From Ctenosaura bakeri (lineage: Eukaryota > Chordata > Lepidosauria > Squamata > Iguanidae), in contig CAOLHI010001831.1 in NCBI GenBank assembly GCA_948474755.1, positions 1-64,000 of the forward strand: a stretch of 64,000 nucleotides of DNA, in the 5' to 3' direction. Position 1 is the stretch's first letter. Each line of letters opens with the position of its first letter. Both the position numbers and the translations under genes were made by a program. The notes beneath the pieces were generated by a model. It searched no databases. It was not told where the DNA came from and was given only the letters and a program-made list of their open reading frames with translations. Positions 23,600-35,089 of this stretch are shown here, piece after piece.

Positions 23600-24140
23600 A
23601 AAGGCCTTTTAGTATTATTTATACATGATTCTGTTCTTGGGAAAAATAAAAATAGAAAAAAGTAAAAGAGAGTGTTTGATGATGAAAATGGTTTATGATC
23701 TATGGTTTATGTAAAAGGTTTATGATTATGAGTTATAAGAAGTAAAAGTTATGAAGTGATGAGGATATTCGATGACAACAAAGACAGCTTTTGTTTCTTT
23801 TCCTTAACATATTAATTTTAAACTTGTTATTTCATTATTGCAGAAAGAGTAATTGGGGAATAGTTTTACTTCCTTTGTTGCTCTTTAAAAAAATAATACT
23901 TACTACATAGAAAATTATTATTTTAAGAATTACTAATTTTTAATACGGAATAGTATAGGAATAAATTATTAATGATTAAAACTGTTAGGTAGTTATTAAG
24001 TATTTAAATATGATTTGTAATAATTAAGTTATAACTATTATCAATAGCTTACTGAGAATTATTAACTCTTAACTCATATTGTAAGTTTGGATTTATTATG
24101 AAGATAAATAATTGGCAACAAGCATTTACCTTAATCATGG
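23600..24140. other. AT-rich stretch, possibly an L1 3' UTR
   Basis: Strongly AT-rich sequence with repeated TTTATGAT and TAATTAAG words, similar in character to the L1 3' UTR region at 39250-39990. No coding signal and no boundary that I can place. Confidence 0.3.
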
Positions 24141-24466
24141 CAAACACATCTCCTTAAGCCTTTACTTGCCTGAACTGCTCATCTGTGCCTTTATTTGGCA
24201 CTTGACACCGATTGGTGGATCTTGGGGATATAGTCAGTGGTAGCTGGTGGGTTTGATGACAGTGGAGTGGTGAATCCACTCCAGGCTTTAGTCTCAGCTT
24301 TAAAGGAGCTTTGCAAAGCACTTAGCCCTGTCCCCTAAACAGTTTGAGCAAGCTGGATAGCTGCTTTAAAAATTAGCTTAAAACTCAAAGCAGATTCACT
24401 GCATCCCTACACTGCCCCACCAGCAGCCTTCTTGGGTTCTTGGAAAAGAACCAAATAGATTACACT

Positions 24467-25438
24467 GTTAACAGGCAGTATACCCCCATAGCTTGTTGTG
24501 GTTCAATTGGCAAATATATTAATTGGCATGAGGTGTTAAATTGGCAAACATAGTTAATAGGCGTGAAACATAAAAATATAAAACTCTCTCCCTTGTTACG
24601 AATGGAGCTAGCTAGAGTGAGGAAACAGACACTGGCTGCATATTGCTAAATATTTCAAACAAAGGTCAGAGCTTGGCTAGATCACAGACAGGAAAATCCC
24701 AAACACAATGAACTTGCAAATGTCTCTTGCAACTTTGTCTCTGAGACAATGGACTCCTAGCAAATGAATGATTGGTTTGAGCACCCGGTTCCTACAGCCT
24801 AGACTTTTCTCTATTGTACCATACCTATCCAGGAATTAAAGGTACCATCTGCCTTCCTTGATTTCTTTGTCACCTAATGCTAAAGTCATCAAGTCATTCC
24901 AGACTTCATTGTCCACTAGAAGTTTCCCATTGTTTACTCATCCAGAGAGTAATTAGCACCTATGCTTTCCAGGTAGAAAAACCTGTATTTAAACCCCAGA
25001 TTTTGGCCAGTTAGTTAACAGTTCACTGGTTGCTGAATGTCATTCTGCCACTTTGATTCTCAAGTGTTCTGCCCTTAGATGCCAGTCTAAGCCACTTTAC
25101 CTCTCTGTTGCTCTTCTGGAACAATAAATATCGCTCTCATTGCCTTCTATCATTTGCTATCCAACTGTTTCCTCTCTTTTCTTTCAGTTAGCCTTGAGTG
25201 CAAATGAGATTGACTGGATCTTTTGTGTGTGTCTGCAGTTCCCTCAATAAAACATTTTAAACTTACTTTTTGAGTCTCCGGCTGGTTCTTCCCTAGATAA
25301 GTACTGGTATACATAGGTGTATAAGATCTTGTACCCCATTCTTACCGGTCTCCTTAATTGAGCTAATATTCCTCACCTTTTCATGGAGGTACTGGCATTG
25401 CAGATGGACCTCCGAGTCACCCACACATTGGGCTAACA
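24467..25438 (+). mobile_element. Solo LTR of family F2, uninterrupted
   Basis: 972 bp, beginning TGTTAACAGG and ending GGGCTAACA, flanked by ACAC on both sides (24463-24466 and 25439-25442). AATAAAACATTTTAAACTTAC lies near the 3' end (about 25246). This is the reference copy against which the split copy at 15294 and the minus copy at 19258 are read. No internal region is present. Confidence 0.85.
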
Positions 25439-25442
25439 ACAC

Positions 25443-26406
25443 AAACCTTGCTTGGACAACTCATTTAAGTCATTGTTTACTTCCTTTGAATAATGCTTTG
25501 TTTAAGTGTTATTGGTTTTTGAGTTATTGGCTTTATTACTTTTTCATTGTGTTTGTTTTTATGATCTATGTCATCCTGAGAACTTTAGCTACAGGGCAGC
25601 TTGTGCACTGGATCACTCTTTTCCCACATCTTCCCTTCTCCCATTTCATTCATTCGTTACCTGCCAGAGTGCATGTTTGTTCTGCTTAGCTTTCTTTAGG
25701 GGTGGAAAAGAAGAGAGACATGACTGGGGAAGAAAGAAATGGATTGCTCATAGCACCTCTGTTACACTGATTGCATAGGTAGGAAACTGCTCCCTGAGAC
25801 ACTTGGTCAAGGTCACAAGTAGCACAGGAAACTGAGAGAAGAACCTGAACCTACCAGATCCAATTCCAGGTTATGCTATTCCATTCTTCCCTCCAACCAG
25901 TGGCAACTGGTGCCTCCCATGTCCACTCCAAATTTTGGCAAATTTTGGCAAATTTTAAAGGAGCTCTCCAAAAGGCTGGACCTATTTAAGGACATGGTTT
26001 AGAACCCTGGACAGCTCCTTTAAAGCCTGGATTATACCAGGGAATTGGTCACATGGGATCATCAGCAAAAGAATGTTTCTCTCTCTTTTTATATGGACAA
26101 ATGTGGGTAACTACTGGATACTCGCCCTACTCCTCACTTATTTCCATCTGTCATGACTGTAACTATTGGAACATGACTGTAACTATTGGAACATGATGGT
26201 CTTCCCCACCTTTGGTCCTCCAGATGTACTGGACTGCTCAGCATCCCCAGCCAGCACAGCCATTGCCAGAGAGGCTGGGAATGAAGGAAATTGTTGTCCA
26301 GCAGACCAGGAGGCACCAGGTTTGAGGGAAGACTGGAATAGGTTATGCGTAGTTGTCTATGATGGCTTACTTTTCAGCTGAATGCACATCTATGAGAGTT
26401 AGACCC
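25443..26406. other. No gene seen; short repeats only
   Basis: Contains a direct duplication of CATGACTGTAACTATTGGAA (26150-26192). A foldback-like stretch at 25900-26060 (CAAATTTTGGCAAATTTTGG and matching AAAGGAGCT/AGCTCCTTT words) and an interspersed repeat fragment at 26205-26330 are also present. ORFs of 60-90 codons show no similarity that I recognise. Confidence 0.5.
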
Positions 26407-26772
26407 CATACCCTCTAACACTTCACAGATGAAAATTGGGACACATGCAGGCAAGCAACATCAGAGTGTCATCAAGATACCGAAAGTTATGAATGAGTTA
26501 AAACAGACAAGCCAGGAGAGGCTGCAGCAATCTGCTTTTCTCTGATCCTTGTAGGAAGGCCAAGATTCCATCTCCTCTTTTCCTCTCCCTGCTTGAGTTC
26601 ATTGAGGGCAAAGGACTTCTGCACTTTGAACTCAGTTTACAACAATTGAAGTAGGCTGAAAGCAAAGGAGGAAGTGGGAAGAGAAGAAAGAAACTGGGAC
26701 ATTTTAAAAGCAACTGAACAGGGCAAACTAATTGCAAATGCCCTTGCCCAAATAGGGCAGTTGGAAAGTATG
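26407..26772. mobile_element. TIR element, family M3 (ends CATACCCTC)
   Basis: Begins CATACCCTCTAAC and ends GTTGGAAAGTATG. Flanking hexamers are AGACCC and GGACCC (5 of 6 identical), suggesting a 6-bp TSD. Relatives lie at 43989-44351 and 48046-48416, with half copies in the low-copy repeat at 20815 and 59890. It has no coding capacity, and the superfamily is unknown. Confidence 0.75.
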
Positions 26773-27125
26773 GGACCCATAGCTCCATTCTTATCTCCGT
26801 CTATGCTCTTGATAGTTGTAGGGAAAGGAATACACAAAAAGGGCTCTACAGGGTGAGCCTTCTTTGCCTGGCAATGGCTGCTTTCAACTGGAAACAGAGA
26901 TTGCTAATCAAAACTGTCTACAGAAATAGGATTCCTTAAGATTGAGTAAGAGATGTTCTTGAAGTGAAATATAGCATCACAACTGATGGGCCTCTCCCTT
27001 CAACTTCAGATCTTTTCTTTCTGATAGGCATTCAGTCCATGGTTTTTCCAATAAAGAGTACATTCTGCTTTACCTGTAGGTTTCCAGACAGATCATAGTG
27101 GTCAAACAAGGAGAAAAACACTCAC

Positions 27126-27208
27126 TTGACACGGAAGTCATCAACAGCCAGCCGGGCATTATCAATCTGCAGGACAATGCGAGAGTTGTCTGCTATCTGG
27201 TCAAAGAT
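27126..27208 (-). pseudogene. KRT18: KRT18-like keratin exon 2 (83 bp, splice sites intact)
   Basis: The minus strand reads [20 protein letters not shown] followed by AVDDFRVK, the end of coil 1A to linker 1 / coil 1B of a type I keratin, closest to keratin 18. The exon is exactly 83 bp, the family's usual exon 2 length. It is preceded by a pyrimidine tract and CAG (27209-27211) and followed by GTGAGTG. Phase 0 at the 5' side fits the exon 1 donor at 32200. No exon 3 is recognised further left in the window. The exon itself has no damage. The gene is called a pseudogene because exon 1 is broken and the later exons are missing. Confidence 0.88.
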
Positions 27209-27384
27209 CTGAGGACAGAAAAGGAAGCACAAGGGGGATCTGTGAACACAGTGTATGAAAGCAGCATGCTAGCCCCAAGTAGGGTTGCCCAGAGATAAGG
27301 AAAGAAAAACAGCTCAACCTGGCACTGTGTCTTTAACAGCGGCTTAATCTGAAGTCAAAGCTTTTCTGACCGCAGAGATATATG

Positions 27385-28400
27385 TGTCCTTTCAACTCAT
27401 TTTTGACATATGTTGACTCTAAGGTGAACTATTGCAGGGTTTTCTGCGGCTGAGAATGTGTGACACGCCTGTTACCCTGTTCTCTGAGGTCCCGGGAGGG
27501 GTGCCCAAATAACCAAAACACAACGCAACTTTGGGGAAATTAGCTGGAGCACTCACTAGGCTAGCGAGAGGCAGGGTAACTTAGCAGGGATCTTGCAACC
27601 CAGCATCTATGGGGTCAGGTCAGTAAAGCAGCCGGACAGTTTTAAAATAGCAAAACGATGTTTTATTGAAAGACAAACAAACAGTAAAGACACCACAATC
27701 ACACAGCTAACAGAAGAGTTGGAAATAGGGATTTTCGGGGGAAATGGGTGATATGACACCTTTCTCGTAGTCCTGAAGAAGTTTGAAGATTGAGTTCCTG
27801 GATATGGAGTCTCAGTACGTGGTACTGAGGGGATGGCTCACCAGACAAAGTGGCAGCAAGGCGGGATGGAAATCCAGAGCGATCCGAGGTGGTCTCGGAA
27901 TCGGGGGGTTTATATAGGGTGAATTGTGACTGCAAGCCATGCCTTACTCGGTGAGAACAATGTGAGTTTGGAGCGGGACAAAGCTTTGGTAAAGGTCAAG
28001 TTTAACATGATCGGCTTAATGCTGAATCAACAATAGTGTAGCCAGTATGCCAATGCAAGGTGCTTAGTTTGGCTATGTAAGACTATTGGCTCAGAGCCAG
28101 GCACCTTTGTTAGTGTTGCGCTTAAGCAAAAGGGTGTTTGTAGGAGAGGTCCCTGAAGCAACGGAGTGGCTCTGTTCTGCCTGCCTAGGTGGGAAATGGA
28201 ATGTCCAACAATTACCGGCCGCGCCTGTTTATGTGCTTGTCCGGAGGCCTTGCAAACACCTGGAGTGGGGTGGCAGAGGAAGGCCAAATGGTTTTGATAT
28301 CAAAACGATATCGAGTGCTATCACCAGGTAAGCCTGGGCCGAAGTAACATGCCTATGGTCATCCAGTGGGTTTCCATGGCCAAGCAAGGAATCAAGATTC
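27385..28400 (-). mobile_element. SINE interrupted by a solo LTR
   Basis: The left half (27385-27469, ending GAATGTGTGACACGCC) and the right half (28350-28400, TGCCTATGGTCATCCAGTGG) rejoin into normal SINE wording (TGTGACTTGCC..GGTCACCCAGTGGG) when the LTR is removed. This gives a clear nesting order. Confidence 0.8.
27470..28349 (-). mobile_element. Solo LTR of family F1 (minus)
   Basis: 880 bp, reading in plus coordinates from TGTTACCCTG to GAAGTAACA. Flanks are CGCC (27466-27469) and TGCC (28350-28353), a 4-bp TSD with one CpG-type change. The polyadenylation region and the TATATAGGG box (about 27909) sit as in the plus-strand copy at 48813. It lies in the intron of the KRT18-like pseudogene. 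Confidence 0.85.
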
Positions 28401-28589
28401 TTAAAGGGACACCTCCTGCTCAGGTAGAGTGGACTTCTTGCAGTTACCATCACCCTCATACTGGATAACAGAGGATTAATTGGGACTGTCATTGCCAAAT
28501 TATGACAGATATAGATCAACACTGCTTCCTACATTTTTGGATTCTCCTTGAGGGTGTTGGTGTAGAATCTGCACTTCAAAATTTACCAC

Positions 28590-28745
28590 TACACCATGGA
28601 TAGGACTTGAGAGATCCAAATTCTAGCTCCCATTCAGCCTTGAAATTCTCTGGGTGACTTTGGGACAGTCATGCACACTTTCTCAACCTAATCACTTCAA
28701 AGGGTTGTTGTGGGGACAAAGTGGGGACTGGGGTTAAGTAAGCAT
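28590..28745 (+). mobile_element. SINE fragment (tRNA-derived, Sauria-like body)
   Basis: GCCTTGAAATTCTCTGGGTG...GGGACAGTCATGCACACTTTC...AAGGGTTGTTGTGGGGAC is the middle and 3' part of a common squamate SINE. The following 28750-29260 shows no feature that I recognise. Confidence 0.6.
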
Positions 28746-30206
28746 ACACACAAAAATCATCTGTAGTAGAAAACATTTTGGCTGTTGAATTTCTGTGGCT
28801 CCGAGTTTTGAGAGACAGGCAGCTGATGACATCTAGCCCCACTCACTAGGACAGGAAATAGGGTTTTCAGGGATGAATTCTAGGTAGGCAGACTGAACTC
28901 CTGGTGCATTTTATTTCAGAAAGGAAGTATTGAAAGGAAGCATTTCAGAAATGAAGCTTCCTATTACTGCTAAGTGGTGTCTTCCATGGTCTGTAACAAA
29001 GAATAGCCCACCTCCTAAGTTAGTCATCAATCTTTGTGCATCTGTGTACAACTAATGGACTTTGGATGGCCAAGGAATACAGTTGAGAAGAAAGATGGGG
29101 GATATTTGTGTTGGGGGCATATGGAGTGGCATTTAGGAAGTCAGTCCTCCCTCTTTGCATTGATTGATTGGTACCTTCCTCCACCACAAGAGCTGAGGAA
29201 ACACGTGAAGCTGTTGAGCCATTGCATGTAAGTCATATGTTCAAAATGCTAGCAAAGGCTTTTTAAAAAGGAGGAGATGGTAATGGAGCCAAGATTTTTA
29301 AAAAAGCAGGTGATGGTAATGCTGGAGGTGTAACAGGGATATTCCTTAGATACTTTACAAAAGGATAAACAGCCCTTTTCAGTGGTAAATTCCTGCAACG
29401 CAAAGTTAGCTGCAAAATACTGTGCTCTTCGTTTTTAAAGCCCTAAGAAAAATGTCTGGTCGAGCATTTGCATTATGATAACAAGTTCTCAAGCCATTTA
29501 GGCAACCAAGAAGATTTCAGAGCTGGACTTTGGTGCCTACTATCTGAAATCCCATAGGCTCCTAAGACAGCTTATACTGCTCCATGGCACACAGTTTCGT
29601 CTTTACCATTATATGCATTTATTCTTTTCCACACTAAAGATACTCAGTGCAAGAAGAAAACAACAGCCAAAAAAGAAGAAAAAAGTGTGGGGGTGAGGCA
29701 GGATAAAAAAGCAGCTAGTTGCTAAGCAAGCAGGAAAGAAGGCTTTCGGTGAACGCTTGTATGTTGAGTGAGATTCTGAGTAAAGATGCTTGGAACAGAA
29801 GCAAAAAAGGGGGCAGTAGGCATCCTCTGCTAAACCCAGAGGGGGAAAAATAGTGATAGTGTTATGAACACACAACCTGGTTATTCTCACCTATGTACAA
29901 TTAACTGGTGCCAGTGCTTTGGTTGAGCAGTCTGGATTGCTAGCTTTCCAAAAAGCTGCTTTAGCTGCTTTCTGGAGCAAGTGACTGCTTTTTAGTAACT
30001 GTTTCGTTACTGTTTCCTATTGAGAAAAGGCTGCATTCTTAAAAGAGGGAGAACTGCTAAACTTACTTGGAATTTTGATCCACAACAAGGATTTGTAGGT
30101 GTGTGTGCATGCACACGTGTGTGTATATACATATATACGGACACACACACACACACACAAAGATTTCCCTTTGCACAAGAACGGAGAAGGTGTGAACCCT
30201 CCAGAA

Positions 30207-31910
30207 CAGTGGTTCTCAACCTTCCTAATGCCGCAACCCTTTAATACAGTTGCTCATATTGTGGTGACCCCCAACCATAAAATTATTTTCGTTGCTACTT
30301 CATAACTGTAATTTTGCTACTGTTATGAATTGTAATTTAAATATCTGATATGCAGGATGTCTTTTCATTGTTACAAATTGAACATAATTAAAGCATAGTG
30401 ATTAATCACAAAAACAATATGTAATTATATATTGTGAAATATTTATTTCTAATTACATCTCGGGGGACTACACAAGCTTCTTGTGTGTGCCTTCAAGTTG
30501 TTCCTGACTTATGTTGACCCTATGGTGGGCCTACCATTGGGTAGGAGGGTAGGTGGGTGGGCAAATGAGAAGAGGGCAAGTAACTGCAACACAAAATTCA
30601 AGCAAGAAGTTTCCAAAAGTAGGCTGGAAAGAGAGAGAGAAGACTGCCCATCTCCTAGGAAAAGGAGGTCTCCCCCTTGCTCTGAAATAAACTCCTCTTA
30701 CAGGCCCAGCCACGAATCCCTGGGGTAGCACAACGAGCTCCCTGCCTCCGCCAAAAGGGCTGAGTTCCTTGCTGGGCTGCCGCTCAGCCCGCCCACTGAA
30801 CCCCGCGGAGTGCCGGGCTGCCTGGAACCTGCTCCAACCCACAGCTCTCTTTCCCGGCAGATGGACGCTCCCGCCCCCCGTCCCGCGCAAGGCCTCCATC
30901 AAAACACCTCCCCCTCTCCTGCAACCCGCCGACCCTGTCCCCCTCCCCGCCCAATGCCCATGTGAACGGCACCCGATTGGGGCATTTTTGCAGCTCTCCA
31001 CCCCCCCTTCCGAGTCAGTGACACCGGTGACAAAATGGCAGCCCTGAAAGCTGGCAGTTGTGCTCGGCACGCAAGCAGGAGCGGAGGCAAGGGAGGGGGC
31101 TCGGGGGCTCAGAGCCCTCCCCAATGCTGCCGCCCCCCCACGCTCCTGTGATAGCAAACCCAGTGTGAGGGCGGGTGGCGCGTCTCCTTCTGCCTCTTCG
31201 CTGCTCGCCCAAAGGACGGGTGGGAAAGGCAACGCAAGCCACCCATGACGAACGGTGCTGTGGGCACTGAGAGCCTGGAGGGAGGGAGGGAGGGAGGGAG
31301 GGGGTGAGCCTGGCAAGAGGTGGCGCCGACCAGGCTCTCCCCTCTCCGCCCAAAGCGCAATCCCTCCTCCCATTGCGGGGCGCCTGGAGCTTCCCCGCTC
31401 GCCCACTGCCCTGTTCCCGCTGCAGGGCCTCGCTTCAGGCGCGGGCTCAGCCGCCTTCCTTTCCTACCCAGCACTTGCTTGCTTGCCTTGGCAGCTCCAC
31501 GGGGGGAGGAAAGAGGGCACCGTGTCCTACTTCAGAGCCCGCCTGCCTGCCCACCTGCCCACCTGCCTGTGCTTGGCTGCCGTGCCGAGGAGCAAGAGGA
31601 GGAGGTGGCCCATGCGAGAAAGGTCGCTGGCAGGGTAGCGGCAGCGGCGAGGAGGAGGCGGTGGCGCTCCTTCAACAGCACAATCCCCTGCCTGGAGCAA
31701 CAGCCGCCTCCTCTCCTCCTAGCGCGGGGGTCTCAGAAACAGCCCTCTCATTGGCTGTGAGGCCGCCAAATAACAGCGGGGACTGGTTTTTGGCAGGAGG
31801 ATCAGTGACCTTGTTTCAAAAGGGGCGGGGCGGGATAGAGGAGTGGCAACCCCTGTGAAAGGGTCATTTGACCCCCAAAGGGGTTGCGACCCACAGGTTG
31901 AGAACCATTG
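30207..31910. mobile_element. SPIN-like hAT DNA transposon, non-autonomous, with GC-rich cargo
   Basis: It starts CAGTGGTTCTCAACCTTCC and ends GGTTGAGAACCATTG. Flanks are CTCCAGAA (30199-30206) and ATCCAGAA (31911-31918), an 8-bp TSD with 7 of 8 matching. The duplicated keratin block has the empty site CTCCAAAA at 41111-41118. The first 270 bp and last 60 bp match my memory of SPIN/URR1-type hAT elements, a family known from horizontal transfer among tetrapods. The middle (about 30480-31850) is GC-rich and includes a SINE scrap near 30483-30545. It encodes no transposase that I can recognise. Confidence 0.85.
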
Positions 31911-32200
31911 ATCCAGAAGGTGTTCAACTGCAGTTTCCATCATCCCTGTCCCTACTAGCAGGGGCTTATGGGAACCAGAATCCAAGTCATCTGAAGGGCC
32001 ATACGTCCTCCAGCTCTGTCTTAAGTACATAAAGGCAAGAGGAAGATGGGTGAGGGGAGAATTTCCAAGCCCAGTCTGTGGCCTACAGCTTAGCTCAGAA
32101 TCTCAGTGCGTCACTCATTTGAGAAAGTGATGGTTCTTCTGATTTTGGCTGGAGGGAGGGTGGGCTCTCAAATGCCTGGCCCATGGGGGCCATTTCTCAC

Positions 32201-32619
32201 TTGATTCCTCAGGTCCTCAATGATGTCAAAGTAGCGGGTCCAGTCCCAAGTGATGGGGACTTTCTTCTCCATGTACTCTCAGATCTGGATCTCCATCTTC
32301 TGATTGTCGGCCTCCAGGCTGCGGATTTTCTCCAGGTAGCTGACCAGGCGGTCGTTGAGGTCTTGCATGGTCTCCTTCTCGTTCTGGACCACCCCGGAGC
32401 CTGAGAGGGAGAAGCTGCTGCTGTAGCCGCCATAGCCACCCCCAAAGCCTCTACCAAGCTGTCTGGAGCTCATGTTGGTGTATCAGTAGATGGAGATCTG
32501 GGAGCCCAAGCCCGCCCCCCAGCATAGACGCTGGCTGCACTGGATATGGGGCCAAACATCACAGAGGTCCCCACGGGCCTGAGGGAGCTGGAGTAGACAG
32601 TGGACCTGGAGGAACTCAT
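32201..32619 (-). pseudogene. KRT18: KRT18-like keratin exon 1, copy 1 (frameshift and two stops)
   Basis: The ATG is at 32617-32619. The head domain reads MSSSRSTVYSSSLRPVG and then SSAASVYAGG, a keratin 18 signature. After a frameshift in a G-run near 32510 it continues GLGSQISIY, a TGA (32483-32485), the glycine-rich [18 protein letters not shown] and coil 1A ([27 protein letters not shown]). A second TGA lies at 32279-32281, before EYMEKK and FDIIEDLRNQ. The donor is CAA/GTGAGA at 32201/32200, in phase with exon 2 at 27208. Keratin 18 forms simple-epithelial filaments with keratin 8. This copy cannot make it. Confidence 0.9.
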
Positions 32620-32717
32620 GGTGAAGCACCCTGGGAAAAGAAAGGGGCCAGTGAAGAGCAGACTAACTCTGGAAGAGGCTGGCAGGTGTAAACTCCAAAC
32701 CTGGCTTCCCAGCTCAC

Positions 32718-32724
32718 ATTTATA
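32718..32724 (-). promoter_or_regulatory. TATA box of KRT18-like copy 1
   Basis: TATAAAT on the minus strand, about 100 bp upstream of the ATG, within GGCTATAAATGTGAGC. The corresponding place in copy 2 (about 43480-43495) reads CTCTAAATTCC, so the box is lost there. Confidence 0.6.
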
Positions 32725-33025
32725 GCCAGGAGAATAAGTAGGTGAGGGGAGGGGTAGAAGGGGAGGGCCTGGTGGCTGCTTCTGTACCTTACCTCTCTCT
32801 CTCTCCCGGCTCTGTTGTGGGGAAGAAGGTGCAGCAGACTGAAGATAATAAAAGGCTAGGCACTGGAATTACTTCTCAAAAGGCAAAGGGCAAAAAAAAA
32901 AAAAAAAAATGGCCAAAGCCAGAGCCGAGGCAATCTGGTACTCTACAGACAGCAAAAGAGTTCTCAATCCACAAACTGGTAGACATTACATGGGATTATG
33001 AAGGGCTCCTTCCTAAAATGACAAA

Positions 33026-33188
33026 GGCCATTTCTGCACTAGATCGCTATATGCTATTATTCCACTTTCAACATCCTATGGAATCCTGGGGTTTGCAGTT
33101 TAGGGAGGGGCCTGGGGCAAACCTCAGTATTCCATAGGATGTTGAAAGTGGAATAATAGCACTATACCAGTCTAGTGCGGAAATGGCC
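33026..33188. mobile_element. Palindromic MITE, family M1 (163 bp)
   Basis: GGCCATTTCTGCACTAG...CTAGTGCGGAAATGGCC: almost the whole element is an inverted repeat. Internal words (CCACTTTCAACATCCTATGG) are shared with the other M1 copies. No clear TSD. The following 33190-34002 is AT-rich with A-runs and no gene that I recognise. Confidence 0.85.
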
Positions 33189-34005
33189 AGGAATTCCCTC
33201 TTTCCCCTCCCATTCACACAAACCACTTTGGAGAGTTGCCCCCCGCATCGCAGTTTTCTGGTGACATTCATGTGATGAGCAGCATCAATGTAGCTCCTAA
33301 CGTTTCTTCTGTAAAATAGCCAAGTATCCAAAACGGGCATTTAATCCTTTAAAAATTCAAAATGAAAAAAAAAAAATCAAAGTCGTTAATAGAATTCAAA
33401 TACGTTAAAAAAAAAACTTAATTCCTAAAAAGCAAGCAACAACCAGAAAAAAACAGAAAGAGAAATATATTTAAAACTTGTCGTCGAAAAGGTTTCAAAA
33501 GTGTTCCAAGTAAGAAAAAGAGTTCTGTCCCTTTAAAATTTGTCAAGAAGGTTTCTGAGTTTATAGTAAGAATTAATGACACTGAGCACAAAAGGGCTTC
33601 TTGTTTATTGCAGGTATAAAGCACTCAAGCAATAAAATCCAACTTCTTTACTTAACAAGAAGTCTGGCCACAGGAAACAATGTTGATATGGAGAGTGAAT
33701 CCTTCACCTCCACCACCCCGATTCCACCGAAGCGTGCAATTCTCCTGAGCCTCCAGAGCTGCTATGGCCACTCAGTTCCCAAGCGGACATTTTGTAGATC
33801 CTGATTTTGGTTCTCTGAAGTATTCAAAGCGCTCACTGTCAAACATAACACTTCTGGGGACCAAAATCTAGTGGTGTCAGGAACCGAAATCACACACACA
33901 AATGTAACAGTGCTAATACATTATTTATTAGGAGTGTGATGCATTGTACAGGACTTCAGTGAGCAAACTGAAAGTAATGAACAAAATCCAAACATCAGAA
34001 GCAAA

Positions 34006-34461
34006 GGGCTTTTCCACACTTTGGAGGGGAAATGGGGCAGTCCGTTACTCACTGGACTGGCATGCTTCCCCCCGATGATCCACGACGGTCCGGAGCAGCG
34101 TGCGCCCACGCTACACACTCTCTGACAATGAAAATGGAGGCTTCTGGTTGGCGGAGGCTCTCCACTAACCGGAGAAGCTTGCCAGCCAGAAGCCTGCCCC
34201 CGGAAGATCTGCAGACTTGTGCTGGCGCAAGCCTGTAGATCTACACTTTAGCAGAGCGACGGACTGGGGCGCGCCACGCTATTGAAAGTCCTCTTTTAAT
34301 CGGTCTTTCAATAGCACGGGCGACCACCAGTTCTGGGCGTTCTGGAGCGGGCTGAAGTCCGGACAAACAGTAAGTAGTCCGAATCCAGTTCGCCGCCAAA
34401 TGTGAACGTCCTCATTGGAGGACGCGCCGCCCCATTTCAAAAATAAGATGCAGAAAAGGCC
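34006..34461. mobile_element. GC-rich non-autonomous DNA element, 3-bp TSD AAA
   Basis: It begins GGGCTTTTCCACACTTTGG and ends ATGCAGAAAAGGCC. The subterminal GAAATGGGGC is also inverted (34029 and 34430). AAA flanks both ends (34003-34005 and 34462-34464). The ends resemble M1 and the element at 41218. No ORF of note. Confidence 0.7.
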
Positions 34462-35089
34462 AAAGATTCCCTTCCCACAGCAAGAGACCTTGAAAAGGCC
34501 AGCTTTGGCTGGTAGTTCTTATCAGTGCTGCATTCCTAGTTTTGTTTACCTAACGGTCTCTGGTTCCCATCCTCGGTTACAAGCAAGCAGCTAATTAACT
34601 ACTACTACTACATGTCCCATACTGAAATATGGAGGGCTACCCGACAAGTGGAGCTTATCAAATCGCATTGGACATCGACATGGCCGGGTGCTTGAAACCC
34701 AATATTCTGGACTTTGATGCATTGCATTGAATATGTTTTGGCTTTTAAACTCTCCTTCTTTTTGAAAACTTTTTCTTCTTAGCTCTTTGGCTATAAACTA
34801 TTAATAACAATTGGATTTTGGATTTTAGAAAGAATGCTTGGTAATTTTTTTCTTTTTTAGGGTTTCCATACTATGATTTTACTATCGTTTGGTCATATGT
34901 TGTTGTTTTTTAATACTTTTTAACTGGGAATTATGAATTTGGACTTTCATTTTTAAAAATTTAGGTTATTACTATAGAAGTGGACTGTAATTTCTTTTAC
35001 TTTGATTCCAAAAGGAAGGGCAAGATTTAACTTTACTTATAAGCTATATACAAAATTCTTCATTGAACAATGATTATAAGATTTTTGCT

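Larger units (their letters stand above)
29262..32740 (-). repeat. KRT18-like duplicated block, copy 1
   Basis: It matches 40535-43505 in order: GTGATGGTAATGCTGG (29304 vs 40583), AAAAATGTCTGGTCGAG (29449 vs 40723), the CA-microsatellite block (30090 vs 41020), GGGGAGAATTTCCAAGCCCAG (32055 vs 42140) and keratin exon 1. Copy 1 alone has the hAT insertion at 30207-31910. Copy 2 alone has elements at 41218 and 42733. Copy 1 also retains intron 1 and exon 2 to its left. Confidence 0.85.

Noticed and set aside
30531..31858. 291-codon minus ORF and overlapping plus ORFs
   Set aside because: They lie within the GC-rich interior of the hAT element. Low-complexity, mutually overlapping, no known domain and no initiation or splice context.
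27126..32724. A working KRT18 gene
   Set aside because: Exon 1 has a frameshift and two in-frame TGA codons, and exons 3 onward are not found in the window.
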